DNA of 64,000 nt from Alicycliphilus denitrificans K601 (GCF_000204645.1 NC_015422.1:1753001-1817000); one strand, 5' to 3'. Positions 34,361 through 45,884 are shown, counted from the stretch's first letter. Notes: generated by a model not told the origin, from the sequence alone. A program made the numbers and translations.

Positions 34361-35326
34361 ATGAGCCGAACGGTTGTGAAGATGGCGCCACTGGCGGCGG
34401 CGGTGGCATGCGTGGCGGGGCTGGCCGCGCCGGCCCACGCGCAGGAGACCAAGGTGGCCTTGGGCATGTCGGGCTGGACGGGGTTTGCGCCGCTGACGCT
34501 GGCGGACAAGGCAGGCATCTTCAAGAAGAACGGCCTGGACGTGGAACTCAAGATGATCCCGCAGAAGGACCGTCACCTGGCCCTCGCCTCCAAGGCCATC
34601 CAGTGCGCCGCCACCACGGTGGAGACGCACGTGGCCTGGAACACCAACGGCGTGCCCATCGTGCAGATCTTCCAGATGGACAAGTCCTACGGCGCCGACG
34701 GCCTGGCCGTGCGCAACGACGTCAAGGGTTTCGCCGACCTCAAGGGCAAGACCGTGGGGGTGAGCGCTCCCGGAACGGCGCCGCACTTCGGCCTGGCCTG
34801 GATGCTGTCCAAGAACGGCATGAGCCTCAAGGACGTGAAGATCGTTTCGCTCGAACCCCAGCCAGCGGCCCAGGCCTTCATCTCGGGGCAGAACGATGCG
34901 GCCATGACCTACGAGCCCTATCTCTCCTCCGTGCGCGCCAACCCGCAGGCTGGCAAGATCCTGGCCACCACGCTGGACTACCCCATGGTGATGGACACCG
35001 TGGGGTGCGACCCCGCCTGGCTCAAGGCCAACCCCAAGGCCGCGCAGGCCATGGCCAATTCCTACTTCCAGGCGCTGGAGATGATCAAGGCCGATCCCGC
35101 CAAGTCCTACGAGATCATGGGCTCGGCCGTCAAGCAGACGGGCGAGGCCTTCGGCAAGTCCGCGTCCTACCTGCGCTGGCAGGACAAGGCTGCGAACCAG
35201 AAGTTCTTCGCGGGCGAGCTGCAGCAGTTCATGAAGGACGCCGCGGCCATCCTGCTCGAGTCCGGCGTGATCCGCAAGCTGCCCGACAGCTACGACGCGA
35301 TGTACGACGCCAGTTTCATCAAGTGA
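34361..35326 (+). CDS. NMT1/TauA-type ABC transporter substrate-binding protein
   Basis: This is a 321-residue periplasmic binding protein with signal peptide (cleavage near AHAQ) and the NMT1/THI5-like (SsuA/TauA) fold. It shows GFAPLTLADKAGIFKKNGLDVELK, a central KGKTVGVSAPGT and a hinge. It starts an operon with a permease, an ATPase and a GntR regulator. An HutC-like operator lies 90 bases upstream. I therefore infer that the ligand is histidine, urocanate or a related imidazole compound, although members of this family more often bind sulfonates, pyrimidines or aromatic acids. Confidence 0.9.
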   Translation: MSRTVVKMAPLAAAVACVAGLAAPAHAQETKVALGMSGWTGFAPLTLADKAGIFKKNGLDVELKMIPQKDRHLALASKAIQCAATTVETHVAWNTNGVPIVQIFQMDKSYGADGLAVRNDVKGFADLKGKTVGVSAPGTAPHFGLAWMLSKNGMSLKDVKIVSLEPQPAAQAFISGQNDAAMTYEPYLSSVRANPQAGKILATTLDYPMVMDTVGCDPAWLKANPKAAQAMANSYFQALEMIKADPAKSYEIMGSAVKQTGEAFGKSASYLRWQDKAANQKFFAGELQQFMKDAAAILLESGVIRKLPDSYDAMYDASFIK

Positions 35327-35351
35327 GCGCAGGGTGCGAGAGGAGCGGGAT

Positions 35352-36190
35352 ATGAATCAGGCGATGAGCGCAGCCCCCGCGCTGGGGCGGCAGGAGCGGC
35401 GGCCGCGCCGCCGCGGCCTAGCGCCGCTGGAGCCCGTGAGCGCCCGCACGCGGGTGGCCCTGGGGGTGGGGTTCTTCGTGCTGTTCTTCGTGGTGTGGGC
35501 CTTCTTCACGCTGGGCGGCTTCGTGTCGCCCACGTTCCTGGCCAGCCCCATCACCATGGCCAGGGAGGGCTGGCTGCTTTTCACCGAATTCGGCTTCCTG
35601 CACGACATCGGCATGACCGTGTGGCGCGTGCTCGGCGGCTTCGTCATGGCCGCCGTGGTCGCCGTGCCGCTGGGCATCGCGATGGGCGCGCACAAGGGGG
35701 TGGAGGCCTTCCTGGAGCCCTTCGTGTCGTTCTGCCGCTACCTGCCGGCCTCGGCCTTCATTCCGCTCCTGATCCTGTGGGCGGGGCTGGGCGAGCTGCA
35801 GAAGCTGCTGGTGATCTTCATCGGCTCGGTGTTCCAGATCATCCTGATGGTGGCCGTCACCGTGGGCAACGCCCGCAAGGACCTTGTGGAGGCCGCCTAC
35901 ACGCTGGGCGCCTCCAGCAGCGGCATCGTGCGCCGCGTGCTGATTCCGGGCGCCGCGCCCGACATCGCCGAAACGCTGCGCCTGGTGCTGGGCTGGGCCT
36001 GGACCTACGTGATCGTGGCCGAGCTCATCGGCTCGGCCTCGGGCATAGGCCACATGATCACCGACAGCCAGGCGCTGCTCAACACGGGGCAGATCATCTT
36101 CGGCATCATCGTCATCGGCCTGATCGGCCTGGTGTCCGACGTGCTCTTCAAGGCCGTCAACCGCCGCCTGTTCGCTTGGAGTGCCCTGTG

Positions 36191-36191
<1 letters not shown>
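35352..36191 (+). CDS. ABC transporter permease (SsuC/TauC type)
   Basis: This 279-residue inner-membrane permease has about six hydrophobic segments and the EAA loop (EAAYTLGASSSGIVRRVLIPGAAPDI) that docks to the ATPase. The ATG at 35352 has a good Shine-Dalgarno (AGGAG). A GTG at 35334 is a less likely start, lying before it. The stop overlaps the ATPase start. The protein is the single permease of the operon, so it probably acts as a homodimer. Confidence 0.93.
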
Positions 36192-36973
<782 letters not shown>

Positions 36974-36989
36974 GCAACGGTAGAGCATC

Positions 36990-37772
36990 ATGGCACCCGC
37001 TTCCCCCGCCCGCGCCAAGGAGCGGAATGCACCACGGCTCGCCGAGGCCTCGCCGGTGGCCCTGTACCAGCAGGTCAAGGACCATGTCGCGCGCCGGATC
37101 CAGGACGGCTCGTGGAAGGCCGGCGACCGCCTGCCGTCCGAGAACGAGCTGGTGCTGCAGTTCGGCATCTCGCGCATGACCGTGAACCGCGCCCTGCGCG
37201 AACTGGCTGAGCAGGGGCGCATCGTGCGCGTGGCGGGTGTGGGCAGCTTTGTGGCCGAGGGCAAGCCCCAGTCCACGCTGCTGCAGATCGCCAACCTGGC
37301 GAGTGAGATCCGCCAGCGCGGCCATGACTACCGCTGCAAGGTGCTCGGCGTGGAACGCGTGGCGGCCAGCATGGAGGTGGCGGCGGCGCTCGACCTGCAC
37401 ACGGGTGAGCCGGTGTTCCATGCCCTGTGCGTGCACCTGGAGAACGGCGTGCCCGTGCAGCTCGAGGACCGCTACGTCAACCCGCGCGTCGTGCCCGACT
37501 TCATCGACCAGGACTTCGCGCAGCTGCAGCCGTCGGAGTTCCTGGTGCGCAACGTGCCCTACGACCAGATGGAGCACGTGGTCGACGCCGTGCTGCCCAC
37601 GCCGCAGCAGGCCCGGCTGCTGGAGATGGAGCCGACCCAGCCTTGCCTGTTGCTGATGCGCCGCACCTGGAACCGCGGCACGCCCGTGACGCTGGTGCGC
37701 TGCCTGCATCCGGCGTCGCGCTACCGCTTGGGCTGCCGCATCCGCGCCGACGGCAACCCGGTGTTCGGATAG
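36990..37772 (+). CDS. hutC: GntR/HutC-family histidine-utilisation repressor (first copy)
   Basis: This 260-residue regulator has an N-terminal winged helix (LPSENELVLQFGISRMTVNRALRELAEQG) and a C-terminal UTRA ligand-binding domain with the HutC-typical VQLEDRYVNP and HPASRYRLG motifs. HutC senses urocanate and represses hut promoters. It is the last gene of the NMT1-type ABC operon and sits 63 bases before hutH. A second HutC-like protein is encoded at 39426, so the locus has two paralogues that may divide the operators or bind different inducers. Confidence 0.92.
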   Translation: MAPASPARAKERNAPRLAEASPVALYQQVKDHVARRIQDGSWKAGDRLPSENELVLQFGISRMTVNRALRELAEQGRIVRVAGVGSFVAEGKPQSTLLQIANLASEIRQRGHDYRCKVLGVERVAASMEVAAALDLHTGEPVFHALCVHLENGVPVQLEDRYVNPRVVPDFIDQDFAQLQPSEFLVRNVPYDQMEHVVDAVLPTPQQARLLEMEPTQPCLLLMRRTWNRGTPVTLVRCLHPASRYRLGCRIRADGNPVFG

Positions 37773-37813
37773 CCGCGGGCCGGGCCTGCGCGAACCTTTT
37801 TCGCTTGTGTGAA

Positions 37814-37827
37814 CTTGTATATACAGG
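37814..37827. promoter_or_regulatory. HutC-like operator 2 (CTTGTATATACAGG)
   Basis: The core TGTATATACA at 37816-37825 is a perfect palindrome and resembles the known HutC box (CTTGTATATACAAG type). It ends eight bases before the preferred hutH start at 37836, so bound repressor would block initiation directly. Confidence 0.8.
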
Positions 37828-37835
37828 ATCGAACC

Positions 37836-39425
37836 ATGAACCCAGCCAACCCTTCCGCGCCCGACGTTCTGGTGCTGCGCCCCGGCCATGTGAGCCTGGC
37901 CGAGCTGCGCCGCATCCAGGCCGGCGGCGTGCATCTGCGACTCGACCCTGCGGCCCAGGCTGGCATGCTGGCCGCGCAGGCCACGGTGCAGCGCATCGTC
38001 GATGAAGACCAGGTGGTCTACGGCATCAACACCGGCTTCGGCAAGCTGGCCAGCACCAGGATCGCCCACGACCATCTGGCCGACCTGCAGCGCAACCTGG
38101 TGCTTTCGCACAGCGTCGGCACGGGCGAGCCCCTGCCCGACCCCGTGGTGCGCATGGTGCTGGCCACCAAGGCCGTGAGCCTGGCGCGCGGCCACTCGGG
38201 CGTGCGTCCGGCCCTGGCCGACGCGCTGCTGGCCCTGGCCAATGCCGACGTACTGCCCGTGATCCCGGCCAAGGGCTCGGTGGGCGCCTCGGGCGACCTT
38301 GCGCCGCTGGCGCACCTGGCCTGCGTGCTGATCGGCGAGGGCCAGGCCCGGGTGCAGGGGCGGGTCGTGCCGGGCCGCGAGGCCATGGCGGCCGTGGGGC
38401 TCGATCCCTTCGTGCTCGGGCCCAAGGAGGGGCTGGCGCTGCTCAACGGCACACAGGTGTCCACGGCGCTGGCGCTGGCGGGCCTGTTCGATGCCGAGAG
38501 CGTGTTCGCTGCGGGCCTGGTGTCGGGCGCGCTCACGCTCGAAGCCATCAAGGGATCGGTCAAGCCCTTCGACGCGCGCATCCACGAAGCGCGCGGCCAG
38601 GCCGGGCAGATCGCCGTGGCCGCCGCCGTGCGCGCGCTGCTGGAGGGCAGCGCCATCGACCCCTCGCACCCGCACTGCGGCCGCGTGCAGGACCCGTATT
38701 CCATCCGTTGCGTGCCCCAGGTCATGGGCGCGTGCCTGGACAACCTGCAGCATGCCGCGCGCGTGCTGCGCATCGAGGCCAATGCCGCGTCCGACAACCC
38801 CCTGGTGTTCACCGACACCGCGGAGGTCATCTCGGGCGGCAACTTCCACGCCGAGCCCGTGGCCTTCGCGGCCGACATCGTCGCGCTGGCGCTGGCCGAG
38901 ATCGGCGCGATCGCCGAGCGGCGCCTGGCGCTGCTGCTGGACCCGGGCCTCTCGGGCCTGCCCGCCTTCCTGGTGCGCGAGAGCGGGGTGAACTCGGGCT
39001 TCATGATCGCCCAGGTCACGGCCGCGGCCCTTGCCGCCGAGAACCAGTGCCTGGCCCACCCCAGCAGCGTGACCAGCCTGCCCACCTCGGCCAACCAGGA
39101 GGACCACGTGTCCATGGCCACCTACGGCGCGCGGCGCCTTGCCGACATGGTGCGCAACACGGCCGTGATCGTGGGCATCGAGGCCATGGCCGCCGCGCAG
39201 GGCATCGACTTCGACCGCGTGCCGGCCCCGGGCGCCGCGCCCCCCGCGCCGTGGCTCAAGAGCTCCCCGCCGATCGAGGCGCAGCTCGCTGCCATCCGCG
39301 CGCGGGTGGCCTTCCTCGAACGGGACCGCTACCTCGCGCCCGACATCGAGGCCATGCGCCTGTGGGCGCTTCGGACCTGCTGGCCCGAGACGTTGCGGCG
39401 CATCCTGCCAAGCTCGGCGAGCTGA
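37836..39425 (+). CDS. hutH: Histidine ammonia-lyase
   Basis: HutH deaminates histidine to urocanate and ammonia, the first step of the hut pathway. The protein has 529 residues, slightly longer than the usual 510. The MIO cofactor triad is Ala151-Ser152-Gly153 in [24 protein letters not shown] and [10 protein letters not shown] are also present. The ATG at 37836 is preferred over 37809, because the latter would place the operator inside the gene. It is the only gene on the plus strand between the two hutC copies. Confidence 0.96.
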   Translation: MNPANPSAPDVLVLRPGHVSLAELRRIQAGGVHLRLDPAAQAGMLAAQATVQRIVDEDQVVYGINTGFGKLASTRIAHDHLADLQRNLVLSHSVGTGEPLPDPVVRMVLATKAVSLARGHSGVRPALADALLALANADVLPVIPAKGSVGASGDLAPLAHLACVLIGEGQARVQGRVVPGREAMAAVGLDPFVLGPKEGLALLNGTQVSTALALAGLFDAESVFAAGLVSGALTLEAIKGSVKPFDARIHEARGQAGQIAVAAAVRALLEGSAIDPSHPHCGRVQDPYSIRCVPQVMGACLDNLQHAARVLRIEANAASDNPLVFTDTAEVISGGNFHAEPVAFAADIVALALAEIGAIAERRLALLLDPGLSGLPAFLVRESGVNSGFMIAQVTAAALAAENQCLAHPSSVTSLPTSANQEDHVSMATYGARRLADMVRNTAVIVGIEAMAAAQGIDFDRVPAPGAAPPAPWLKSSPPIEAQLAAIRARVAFLERDRYLAPDIEAMRLWALRTCWPETLRRILPSSAS

Positions 39426-40151
39426 TCAGAAACTGCCCGTGAACCGGTAGCGCGATGCCGGATGCCACAGCGCCGATACGGAGGCCACCTGGCCCTGCGA
39501 TCGCGTGCTGCGGCGCAGCACCAGGCAGGGCTCGCCGGCGTCCATGCGCAGCATGTCCGCCACATCGGCGCCGGGCATGCCGGCTTCGATGGAGAACTGC
39601 ACACCCTGCAGCGGCGCCACGCGCATCAGGTAGGCGTTGGGCGTCTGGCTGCCGAAATCCTGAGCCAGGTAGTCCGGCGCGACCGCGGGGTTGACGTAGC
39701 GGTCCTCGACCTGGATGGGCACGTCGTTCTCGAAGTGCACCACCACGGAATGGAACAGGGTCTGGGCGGCGGACAGCTCGAATTGCCGCGCCAGGGCGGC
39801 GTCGGCGCGGCAGCGCTCCAGCTTCTGCAGCTCGCCGCGGTGCACGTGGCCGCGGGCCGCGATCTCGTCGGCAATGTTGCGCAGCTGGACCAGGGTGGAC
39901 TGGTACTTCTGCTGGGCCACGAAGGTGCCCGATCCCCGCACGCGCGTCAGCGTCCGTTCGTCACTGAGCTCGCGCAGGGCGCGGTTGACCGTCATGCGGG
40001 CCACCTCGAACTGCTTGGCCAGGGCCGCTTCGCTGGGGATGGCATCGCCTTCCTGCCACGTGCCGCTCTGGATCTGCTGCAGCACGTAGTCCTTGATGCG
40101 TTGGAACGTCGGAACGGCTGCCGGGGAGGATGCGCGAATGGGGCGATGCAT
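39426..40151 (-). CDS. hutC: GntR/HutC-family histidine-utilisation repressor (second copy)
   Basis: A 241-residue HutC-type regulator with winged helix (IPSEAALAKQFEVARMTVNRALRELSDE) and UTRA domain (IQVEDRYVNP, HPASRYRF). It is transcribed towards hutH, its stop abutting the end of that gene, and away from the NCS1 permease. The start at 40151 (MHRPIRA) is chosen for its match to the family; upstream codons run through the operators. An operator copy at 40174-40185 lies 23 bases before its start, which suggests autorepression. It is related to but clearly distinct from the paralogue at 36990. Confidence 0.93.
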   Translation of the reverse strand: MHRPIRASSPAAVPTFQRIKDYVLQQIQSGTWQEGDAIPSEAALAKQFEVARMTVNRALRELSDERTLTRVRGSGTFVAQQKYQSTLVQLRNIADEIAARGHVHRGELQKLERCRADAALARQFELSAAQTLFHSVVVHFENDVPIQVEDRYVNPAVAPDYLAQDFGSQTPNAYLMRVAPLQGVQFSIEAGMPGADVADMLRMDAGEPCLVLRRSTRSQGQVASVSALWHPASRYRFTGSF

Positions 40152-40173
40152 AGGGTTTGTACGGATCAAAAAA

Positions 40174-40185
40174 CCTGTATAGACG
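40174..40185. promoter_or_regulatory. HutC-like operator 3 (CCTGTATAGACG)
   Basis: The core TGTATAGACG differs from operator 1 by its last base. It is placed just upstream of the second hutC gene and 30 bases from operator 4, so the pair could bind two dimers and control both divergent promoters. Confidence 0.65.
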
Positions 40186-40214
40186 ATTGACGGTGCCGCC
40201 AGTAAAACACAGAA

Positions 40215-40228
40215 TTTGTCTATACAAC
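40215..40228. promoter_or_regulatory. HutC-like operator 4 (TTTGTCTATACAAC)
   Basis: The core TGTCTATACA (40217-40226) is the exact reverse complement of the operator 1 core. It is followed by an AT-rich dyad (GATAA-N5-TTATC, 40230-40244) that may be part of the permease promoter or a second regulator site. Confidence 0.75.
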
Positions 40229-40293
40229 TGATAAGAAATTTATCAATAGTTGTATGTGCAAATAAACATCCCCAGGGGAATGACGGAGCACCC

Positions 40294-41772
40294 ATGAGCA
40301 GTGAGGCAAGCACGCCGGTCTCGACCGGTCCCATCGAGAGAAGAACCATAGACATGGTCCCGGAGGATGAGCGCCACGGCTCGCCCTCCAGCCAGTTCAC
40401 CCTCTGGTTCGGCGCCAACATGCAGATCACGGCCGTGGTCGATGGCGCCCTGGCCGTGGTCTTCGGCGCCGAGGCCATGGCGGCCATCGTCGGCTTGCTG
40501 ATCGGCAACATCCTCGGCGGCATCGTCATGGCCCTGCACTCGGCCCAGGGCCCGCGCCTGGGCCTGCCGCAGATGATTTCCAGCCGCGTGCAGTTCGGCG
40601 TCAAGGGCGCGGCCCTGCCGCTGCTGCTCGTGATCCTCATGTACCTGGGCTTCGCGGCCACGGGCACGGTGCTCTCGGGCCAGGCCATCAACCTGATGTT
40701 CGGCTTCAGCGCGCCGGCGGCGGGCATCGCCATCTTCGGCGCGCTGACGGCCCTGGTCGCCGTCGTGGGCTACAGGCTGATCCACACGGTGGGCCGCATC
40801 TCCACCGTGGTCGGCATCCTGGGCTTCGGCTACCTGGCCTGGCAGTTGTTCCACCAGTACGACGTGGCCAGCGCCTTCGGCCAGAAGCCCTTCACCTGGG
40901 CCAGCTTCCTGACGGCCATGGCCCTGTCGGCCGGCTGGCAGATGACCTTCGCGCCCTATGTGGCCGACTACTCGCGCTACCTGCCGAGCAAGACCTCCAC
41001 CGCCGCCACCTTCTGGACCACCTTCGGCGGCAGCGTGATCAGCGCCCAGCTGGCCATGACCTTCGGCGCGCTGGTGGCCGCCCTGGGCGCCAACTTCATC
41101 AAGAACCAGGTCGGCTTCCTGGGCGAGCTGGCCGGCCCGCTGGCCGTGGTGATCTACCTGGTCATCGTGACCGGCAAGCTCACGGTGAACTGCCTCAACG
41201 CCTACGGCGGCGTCATGACCATGCTCACCACCGTAAGCGCCTTCAACGACAGGAAGCAGTTCTCTCCCGCCACCCGCCTCGCCTACATCCTGGGCTTCGT
41301 GCTGGTGACGGTGCTGGTGGCCCTGCTGGCCAGCTCCAACTTCCTGTCCACGTTCAAGAACTTCGTGCTGCTGCTGCTCACCGTGTTCGTGCCTTGGAGC
41401 GCCGTCAACCTCGTGGACTACTACCTGATCTCCAAGGAGAAGGTGGACATCCCCGCGCTCTACGACAGCCGGGGCCGCTACGGCGCCTACAACGGCGTGG
41501 CCCTGTTCAGCTACATACTGGGCATCGTCGTGCAGATCCCGTTCATCAACCAGGCCATGTACGAAGGCCCGCTGGCCAAGGCCATGGGCGGCGCCGACAT
41601 TTCCTGGATCGTGAGCCTGGTCGTCACTGCGCTGGTGTACTACCCGCTGGCGGCGAGAACCATGGACGTGCCCAGGCAAATGATCTATCCGGCCGCCGAG
41701 CCGGCCGCCGGGGCGCCCGACACGTTGCCCGGCTATGACGGCAGCCTTGCCCATACCAGCCATGCCGGGTAA
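40294..41772 (+). CDS. NCS1-family permease (cytosine/purine/hydantoin-type), hut-associated
   Basis: This is a 492-residue membrane transporter with about twelve hydrophobic segments and the NCS1 signature region ([29 protein letters not shown]). NCS1 proteins import nucleobases, hydantoins and allantoin. Here the gene sits between hutC and hutU with HutC-like operators in its promoter, so histidine or urocanate is the likely substrate. The ATG at 40294 follows GGAG at a short distance. It is probably co-transcribed with hutU, which begins 43 bases beyond its stop. Confidence 0.92.
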   Translation: MSSEASTPVSTGPIERRTIDMVPEDERHGSPSSQFTLWFGANMQITAVVDGALAVVFGAEAMAAIVGLLIGNILGGIVMALHSAQGPRLGLPQMISSRVQFGVKGAALPLLLVILMYLGFAATGTVLSGQAINLMFGFSAPAAGIAIFGALTALVAVVGYRLIHTVGRISTVVGILGFGYLAWQLFHQYDVASAFGQKPFTWASFLTAMALSAGWQMTFAPYVADYSRYLPSKTSTAATFWTTFGGSVISAQLAMTFGALVAALGANFIKNQVGFLGELAGPLAVVIYLVIVTGKLTVNCLNAYGGVMTMLTTVSAFNDRKQFSPATRLAYILGFVLVTVLVALLASSNFLSTFKNFVLLLLTVFVPWSAVNLVDYYLISKEKVDIPALYDSRGRYGAYNGVALFSYILGIVVQIPFINQAMYEGPLAKAMGGADISWIVSLVVTALVYYPLAARTMDVPRQMIYPAAEPAAGAPDTLPGYDGSLAHTSHAG

Positions 41773-41815
41773 ACCGGCCAGACCCATCCCCCTCTCTTTC
41801 ATGAAGGAAACGACC

Positions 41816-43537
41816 ATGAACGCCAACGACGCCATCCTCAACGCCGCCCGGCAAGACCCCCGCCACGACGCAAGCCGCGTCATCCGCGCGCCGCGCGGCA
41901 GCGAGCTCGCCTGCAAGAACTGGCTCGCCGAGGCCGCCTACCGTATGCTCCAGAACAACCTGGACCCCGACGTGGCAGAGAACCCCAAGGCCCTGGTGGT
42001 CTACGGCGGCATAGGCCGCGCCGCGCGCAACTGGGAATGCTTCGACGAAATCCTCGCGCAGCTCAAGAAGCTCGAGGCCGACGAGTCGCTGCTGATCCAG
42101 TCCGGCAAGCCCGTGGGCGTGTTCAAGACCCACCCCGACGCGCCGCGCGTGCTGCTGGCCAACTCCAACCTCGTGCCCAAGTGGGCGAACTGGGAGCACT
42201 TCAACGAGCTCGACCAGAAGGGCCTGTTCATGTACGGCCAGATGACGGCCGGCAGCTGGATCTACATCGGCAGCCAGGGCATCGTGCAGGGCACCTTCGA
42301 GACCTTCGTCGAGGCCGGCCGCCAGCATTACAACAACGACCTGACCGGCAAGTGGATCCTCACGGCCGGCCTGGGCGGCATGGGGGGCGCCCAGCCGCTG
42401 GCGGCCACGCTGGCCGGCGCCTGCTCGCTCACCATCGAGTGCAAGCAGAGCAGCATCGATTTCCGCCTGCGCACGCGCTACGTGGACAAGCAGGCCAGGG
42501 ACATCGACGACGCGCTGGCGCTCATCGAGTACCACACCGGAAAGGGAGAGGCCGTCTCCATCGCGCTGCTGGGCAACGCGGCCGAGGTCCTGCCCGAACT
42601 GGTCAAGCGCGCCAAGGCGGGCGGCCCCAGGCCCGACATCGTGACCGACCAGACCTCGGCCCACGACCTGGTCAACGGCTACCTGCCCACCGGCTGGACC
42701 GTGGAGCAGTGGAACGCCGCCGCGGCCGATCCCGGCCAGCACCCCACGCTCAGGAAGGCGGCGGCCCAGAGCTGCGCCGTGCACGTGCAGGCCATGCTGG
42801 ACTTCCAGGCCATGGGCATCCCCACGGTGGACTACGGCAACAACATCCGCCAGGTGGCCTTCGACGAGGGCGTTCAGCGCGCCTTCGACTTCCCCGGCTT
42901 CGTGCCCGCCTACATCCGCCCGCTGTTCTGCGAGGGCAAGGGGCCGTTCCGCTGGGTGGCGCTGTCGGGCGACCCCGAGGACATCTACAAGACCGACGCC
43001 AAGATCAAGGAGCTGTTCCCCGAGAACAGGCATACGCACCGCTGGCTCGACATGGCGCGCGAGCGCATCAGCTTCCAGGGCCTGCCTGCGCGCATCTGCT
43101 GGCTGGGCCTGGGCGAGCGCCACAAGGCGGCGCTGGCCTTCAACGAGATGGTGAAGAGCGGCGAGCTCAAGGCCCCCATCGTCATCGGCCGCGACCACCT
43201 GGACTGCGGCAGCGTGGCCAGCCCGAACCGTGAGACCGAGGCCATGAAGGACGGCACCGACGCCGTCTCCGACTGGCCGCTGCTCAACGCGCTGCTCAAC
43301 ACCGCGGGCGGCGCCACCTGGGTGAGCCTGCACCACGGCGGCGGCGTGGGCATGGGCTACTCGCAGCACGCGGGCGTGGTCATCGTGGCCGACGGCACCG
43401 ACGCGGCCGCGCAGCGCCTCTCGCGCGTGCTCTGGAACGACCCGGCCACGGGCGTGATGCGCCATGCCGACGCGGGCTACGAGAGCGCCGTGGCCTGCGC
43501 CAAGCGCAACGGCTTGAACCTGCCGATGGTGCGTTGA
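41816..43537 (+). CDS. hutU: Urocanate hydratase
   Basis: HutU converts urocanate to imidazolone propionate using tightly bound NAD+. The protein has 573 residues, within the usual 550-575. It shows the NAD-binding [15 protein letters not shown] region, the DQTSAHD motif and the C-terminal [15 protein letters not shown] segment. The ATG at 41816 follows AAGGAAACG. It is the second gene after the NCS1 permease in what looks like a single operon running towards the IclR regulator and the polar-amino-acid ABC genes. Confidence 0.97.
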   Translation: MNANDAILNAARQDPRHDASRVIRAPRGSELACKNWLAEAAYRMLQNNLDPDVAENPKALVVYGGIGRAARNWECFDEILAQLKKLEADESLLIQSGKPVGVFKTHPDAPRVLLANSNLVPKWANWEHFNELDQKGLFMYGQMTAGSWIYIGSQGIVQGTFETFVEAGRQHYNNDLTGKWILTAGLGGMGGAQPLAATLAGACSLTIECKQSSIDFRLRTRYVDKQARDIDDALALIEYHTGKGEAVSIALLGNAAEVLPELVKRAKAGGPRPDIVTDQTSAHDLVNGYLPTGWTVEQWNAAAADPGQHPTLRKAAAQSCAVHVQAMLDFQAMGIPTVDYGNNIRQVAFDEGVQRAFDFPGFVPAYIRPLFCEGKGPFRWVALSGDPEDIYKTDAKIKELFPENRHTHRWLDMARERISFQGLPARICWLGLGERHKAALAFNEMVKSGELKAPIVIGRDHLDCGSVASPNRETEAMKDGTDAVSDWPLLNALLNTAGGATWVSLHHGGGVGMGYSQHAGVVIVADGTDAAAQRLSRVLWNDPATGVMRHADAGYESAVACAKRNGLNLPMVR

Positions 43538-43589
43538 GGAAAGGGGAGGGAAGGGAAAAGGGAATCCCACGGAACGTCAAAAAAAGGGA

Positions 43590-43618
43590 CCCTCATTCCC
43601 AATTTTTGGGAATGAGGG
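43590..43618. promoter_or_regulatory. 12-bp inverted repeat upstream of the IclR gene
   Basis: CCCTCATTCCCA and its exact complement are separated by five bases (ATTTT) within the gap after hutU. There is no T-run beyond it, so an intrinsic terminator is doubtful. The central TTCCCAATTTTTGGGAA symmetry and its place just before an IclR-type gene fit an operator for that protein. Confidence 0.5.
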
Positions 43619-43625
43619 GCTGTGA

Positions 43626-44405
43626 ATGGCAACGGCTTGCTTTGATACTGCCGCCATGTCCAAGAGCGCTTCGTCCGCCGCAGTCCCCACCGCAGACCGT
43701 GTGCTGCAGGTGCTGGCCGTACTGGCCCGGCAGGGCAAGACCCTATCGGCCGCGGAGCTCATGGAGCACACGGGCCTGGCGCGCAGCACGCTGTACCGCC
43801 AGCTCGCGCGGCTCAAGCGCTGGGGCTTCGTGCTCGAAAGCGATGGCCACTACGCGCCCGGGCCGCTGAGCCTGCAGCTCGCGCTGGGGTTCGACCTGGC
43901 CTCGCACCTGGTGCGGCTGGCGCGCCCCGGCATGCTGGAGCTGGCGCAGCAGTCGCAGGAAAGCGTGGGCCTGATCGTGGCCGTGAACGACCAGGCGATC
44001 TGCCTGGACATGGTGGAGAGCCAGCAGTCGCTGCGCTGCTCGTTCGAGAAGGGGCGCAGCGTGCCCCTGCGCGCGGGCGCCTCGGCCAAGTGCGTGCTGG
44101 CCCACCTGCCCGAGGCCGCGCGCGCGGCCGTGCTCGACAGCCTGTGGGGGCCGGGCACGCCCGCGCGCCAGGCCGCGCAAGACGAGCTTGACGCCATCCG
44201 CCAGGCGGGCTTCGCCGTGAGCGCGGGCGCGGTGGACCCCGGCGTGTGGGGCTGCAGCGTGCCGCTGTTCGGCGCTTCGCGCCAGGCCGTGGGCGCCATC
44301 ACGCTGATGGCGCCGATCCTGCGTTCCCAGGGCCACGAGGAGGCGCTGATTCGCATGACGGTCGTGGCCGCCGCGCGCATATCGCGCCAGCTGGTGCTGC
44401 ACTGA
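43626..44405 (+). CDS. IclR-family transcriptional regulator
   Basis: This 259-residue regulator (249 if started at the second ATG, 43656) has an N-terminal winged helix (ELMEHTGLARSTLYRQLARLKRWG) and an IclR effector domain. It lies inside the hut locus between hutU and the ABC transporter. Such IclR members occur in hut loci, but I know of no settled role for this one. The 12-bp inverted repeat at 43590-43618 immediately upstream could be its own operator. Which of the flanking genes it controls is not shown. Confidence 0.9.
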   Translation: MATACFDTAAMSKSASSAAVPTADRVLQVLAVLARQGKTLSAAELMEHTGLARSTLYRQLARLKRWGFVLESDGHYAPGPLSLQLALGFDLASHLVRLARPGMLELAQQSQESVGLIVAVNDQAICLDMVESQQSLRCSFEKGRSVPLRAGASAKCVLAHLPEAARAAVLDSLWGPGTPARQAAQDELDAIRQAGFAVSAGAVDPGVWGCSVPLFGASRQAVGAITLMAPILRSQGHEEALIRMTVVAAARISRQLVLH

Positions 44406-44449
44406 TTTCCCTTTTCCCTACCCCCTAGAACCTCAACCGGAGACTTTCC

Positions 44450-45205
44450 ATGACGACTATCCGCCGCAACCTTCTTCTCGCCGGCATGGCCGCGCTGGCC
44501 CTGGGCGCCGCAGGCGCGCACGCCCAGGACAACGTGCTGCGCGTGGGCACCGACGCCACGTTCCCACCCATGGAGTTCGTCGAGAACGGCAAGCGCACGG
44601 GCTTCGACATCGAGCTGGTGGAAGCCATCGCCAAGGCCATGGGCAAACAGGTCGAGTGGGTGGACATCGACTTCAAGGGCCTGATCCCGGGCCTGATCTC
44701 CAGGCGCTTCGACATGGCCGTGTCGGCCATCTACATCACCGACGAGCGCAGGAAGGTGGTGGACTTCACCGAGCCCTACTACGCGGGCGGCCTCGTGGCC
44801 ATGGTGAAGGAGGGCAACACCTCGATCAGGAAACTGTCCGACCTCGACGGCAAGAGGGTCAGCGTGCAGGTGGGCACCAAGTCGGTGGGCTTCCTCACGC
44901 AGAACTACCCCAAGGTGCAGCGCATCGAGGTCGAGAAGAACCAGGAGATGTTCAACCTCGTGGACATCGGCCGCGCAGATGCCGCCGTGACGGGCAAGCC
45001 CGCGGCCTACCAGTACGTGCGCACGCGCCCCGGCCTGCGCGTGCTCGAGGAGCAGCTCACCACCGAGGAATACGGCATGGCCCTGCGCAAGGACACGCCC
45101 GAACTCACCAAGGCCGTGAACGCCGCCCTGGCCAGGCTCAAGGCCGACGGCACCTATGCCGCCATCGTGAAGAAGTGGTTCAGCGCCGGCGCCGCGGCCA
45201 AGTGA
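44450..45205 (+). CDS. Polar-amino-acid ABC transporter substrate-binding protein
   Basis: This 251-residue periplasmic protein of the HisJ/ArtJ type (SBP family 3) has a signal peptide (cleavage near AHAQ) and the motif [31 protein letters not shown]. The arginine of [16 protein letters not shown] and the Asp of the second lobe form the amino-acid binding site in relatives. With the permease and ATPase genes directly downstream it forms a complete importer. The hut context points to histidine, although glutamate or formiminoglutamate are possible. Confidence 0.93.
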   Translation: MTTIRRNLLLAGMAALALGAAGAHAQDNVLRVGTDATFPPMEFVENGKRTGFDIELVEAIAKAMGKQVEWVDIDFKGLIPGLISRRFDMAVSAIYITDERRKVVDFTEPYYAGGLVAMVKEGNTSIRKLSDLDGKRVSVQVGTKSVGFLTQNYPKVQRIEVEKNQEMFNLVDIGRADAAVTGKPAAYQYVRTRPGLRVLEEQLTTEEYGMALRKDTPELTKAVNAALARLKADGTYAAIVKKWFSAGAAAK

Positions 45206-45219
45206 TGCGGGGTTGAGCG

Positions 45220-45884
45220 ATGGAACTCGATTTTTCCCCCGTCTGGGCCGGGTGGCTCCAGCTGCTGCAGGGCGCGGTGGTGACGGTGCAGGTCACCGCG
45301 GCTTCGCTGCTGCTGGGCTGCGTCATGGGCCTGCTGGTCGGCATTGGCCGGCTCAACCCCAGGAACCGCATCGTCTACGGCCTGTGCACGGCCTACGTGG
45401 CGGCCATCCGCGGCACGCCGCTGCTGGTGCAGCTGTTCCTGCTGTTCTTCGGCCTGCCGCAGCTGGGCGTGCTGCTGCCGGCCTTCGTGTGCGGCGTGAT
45501 CGGCCTGGGTATCTACTCGGGCGCCTACGTGTCGGAGATCGTGCGCGGCGCGATCCAGTCCATCGACAAGGGCCAGATGGAGGCCGCGCGCTCCATCGGC
45601 CTGTCGTCGGGCCAGGCCATGCGCAGCGTGGTGCTGCCCCAGGCCGTGGTGCGCATGATCCCGCCGCTGGGCAACGAGTTCATCGCGCTCATCAAGAACT
45701 CGGCCCTGGTGTCGCTGCTCACCATCCACGACCTCATGCACGAAGGGCAGAAGATCATCAGCGTGTCCTACCGTTCGCTGGAGGTGTACCTGGCCATCGC
45801 GGTCGTGTACTTCGTCCTCACGGGCGCCACTACGCTTGTGCTGCGCCACATGGAGCTGCGCCTGCGCGCGGGGGGGATGGTGCA

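Noticed and set aside
37809..37835. Start of hutH at the first in-frame ATG (37809)
   Set aside because: It would put the palindromic operator inside the coding sequence, and the added residues do not resemble the family. The ATG at 37836 was chosen.
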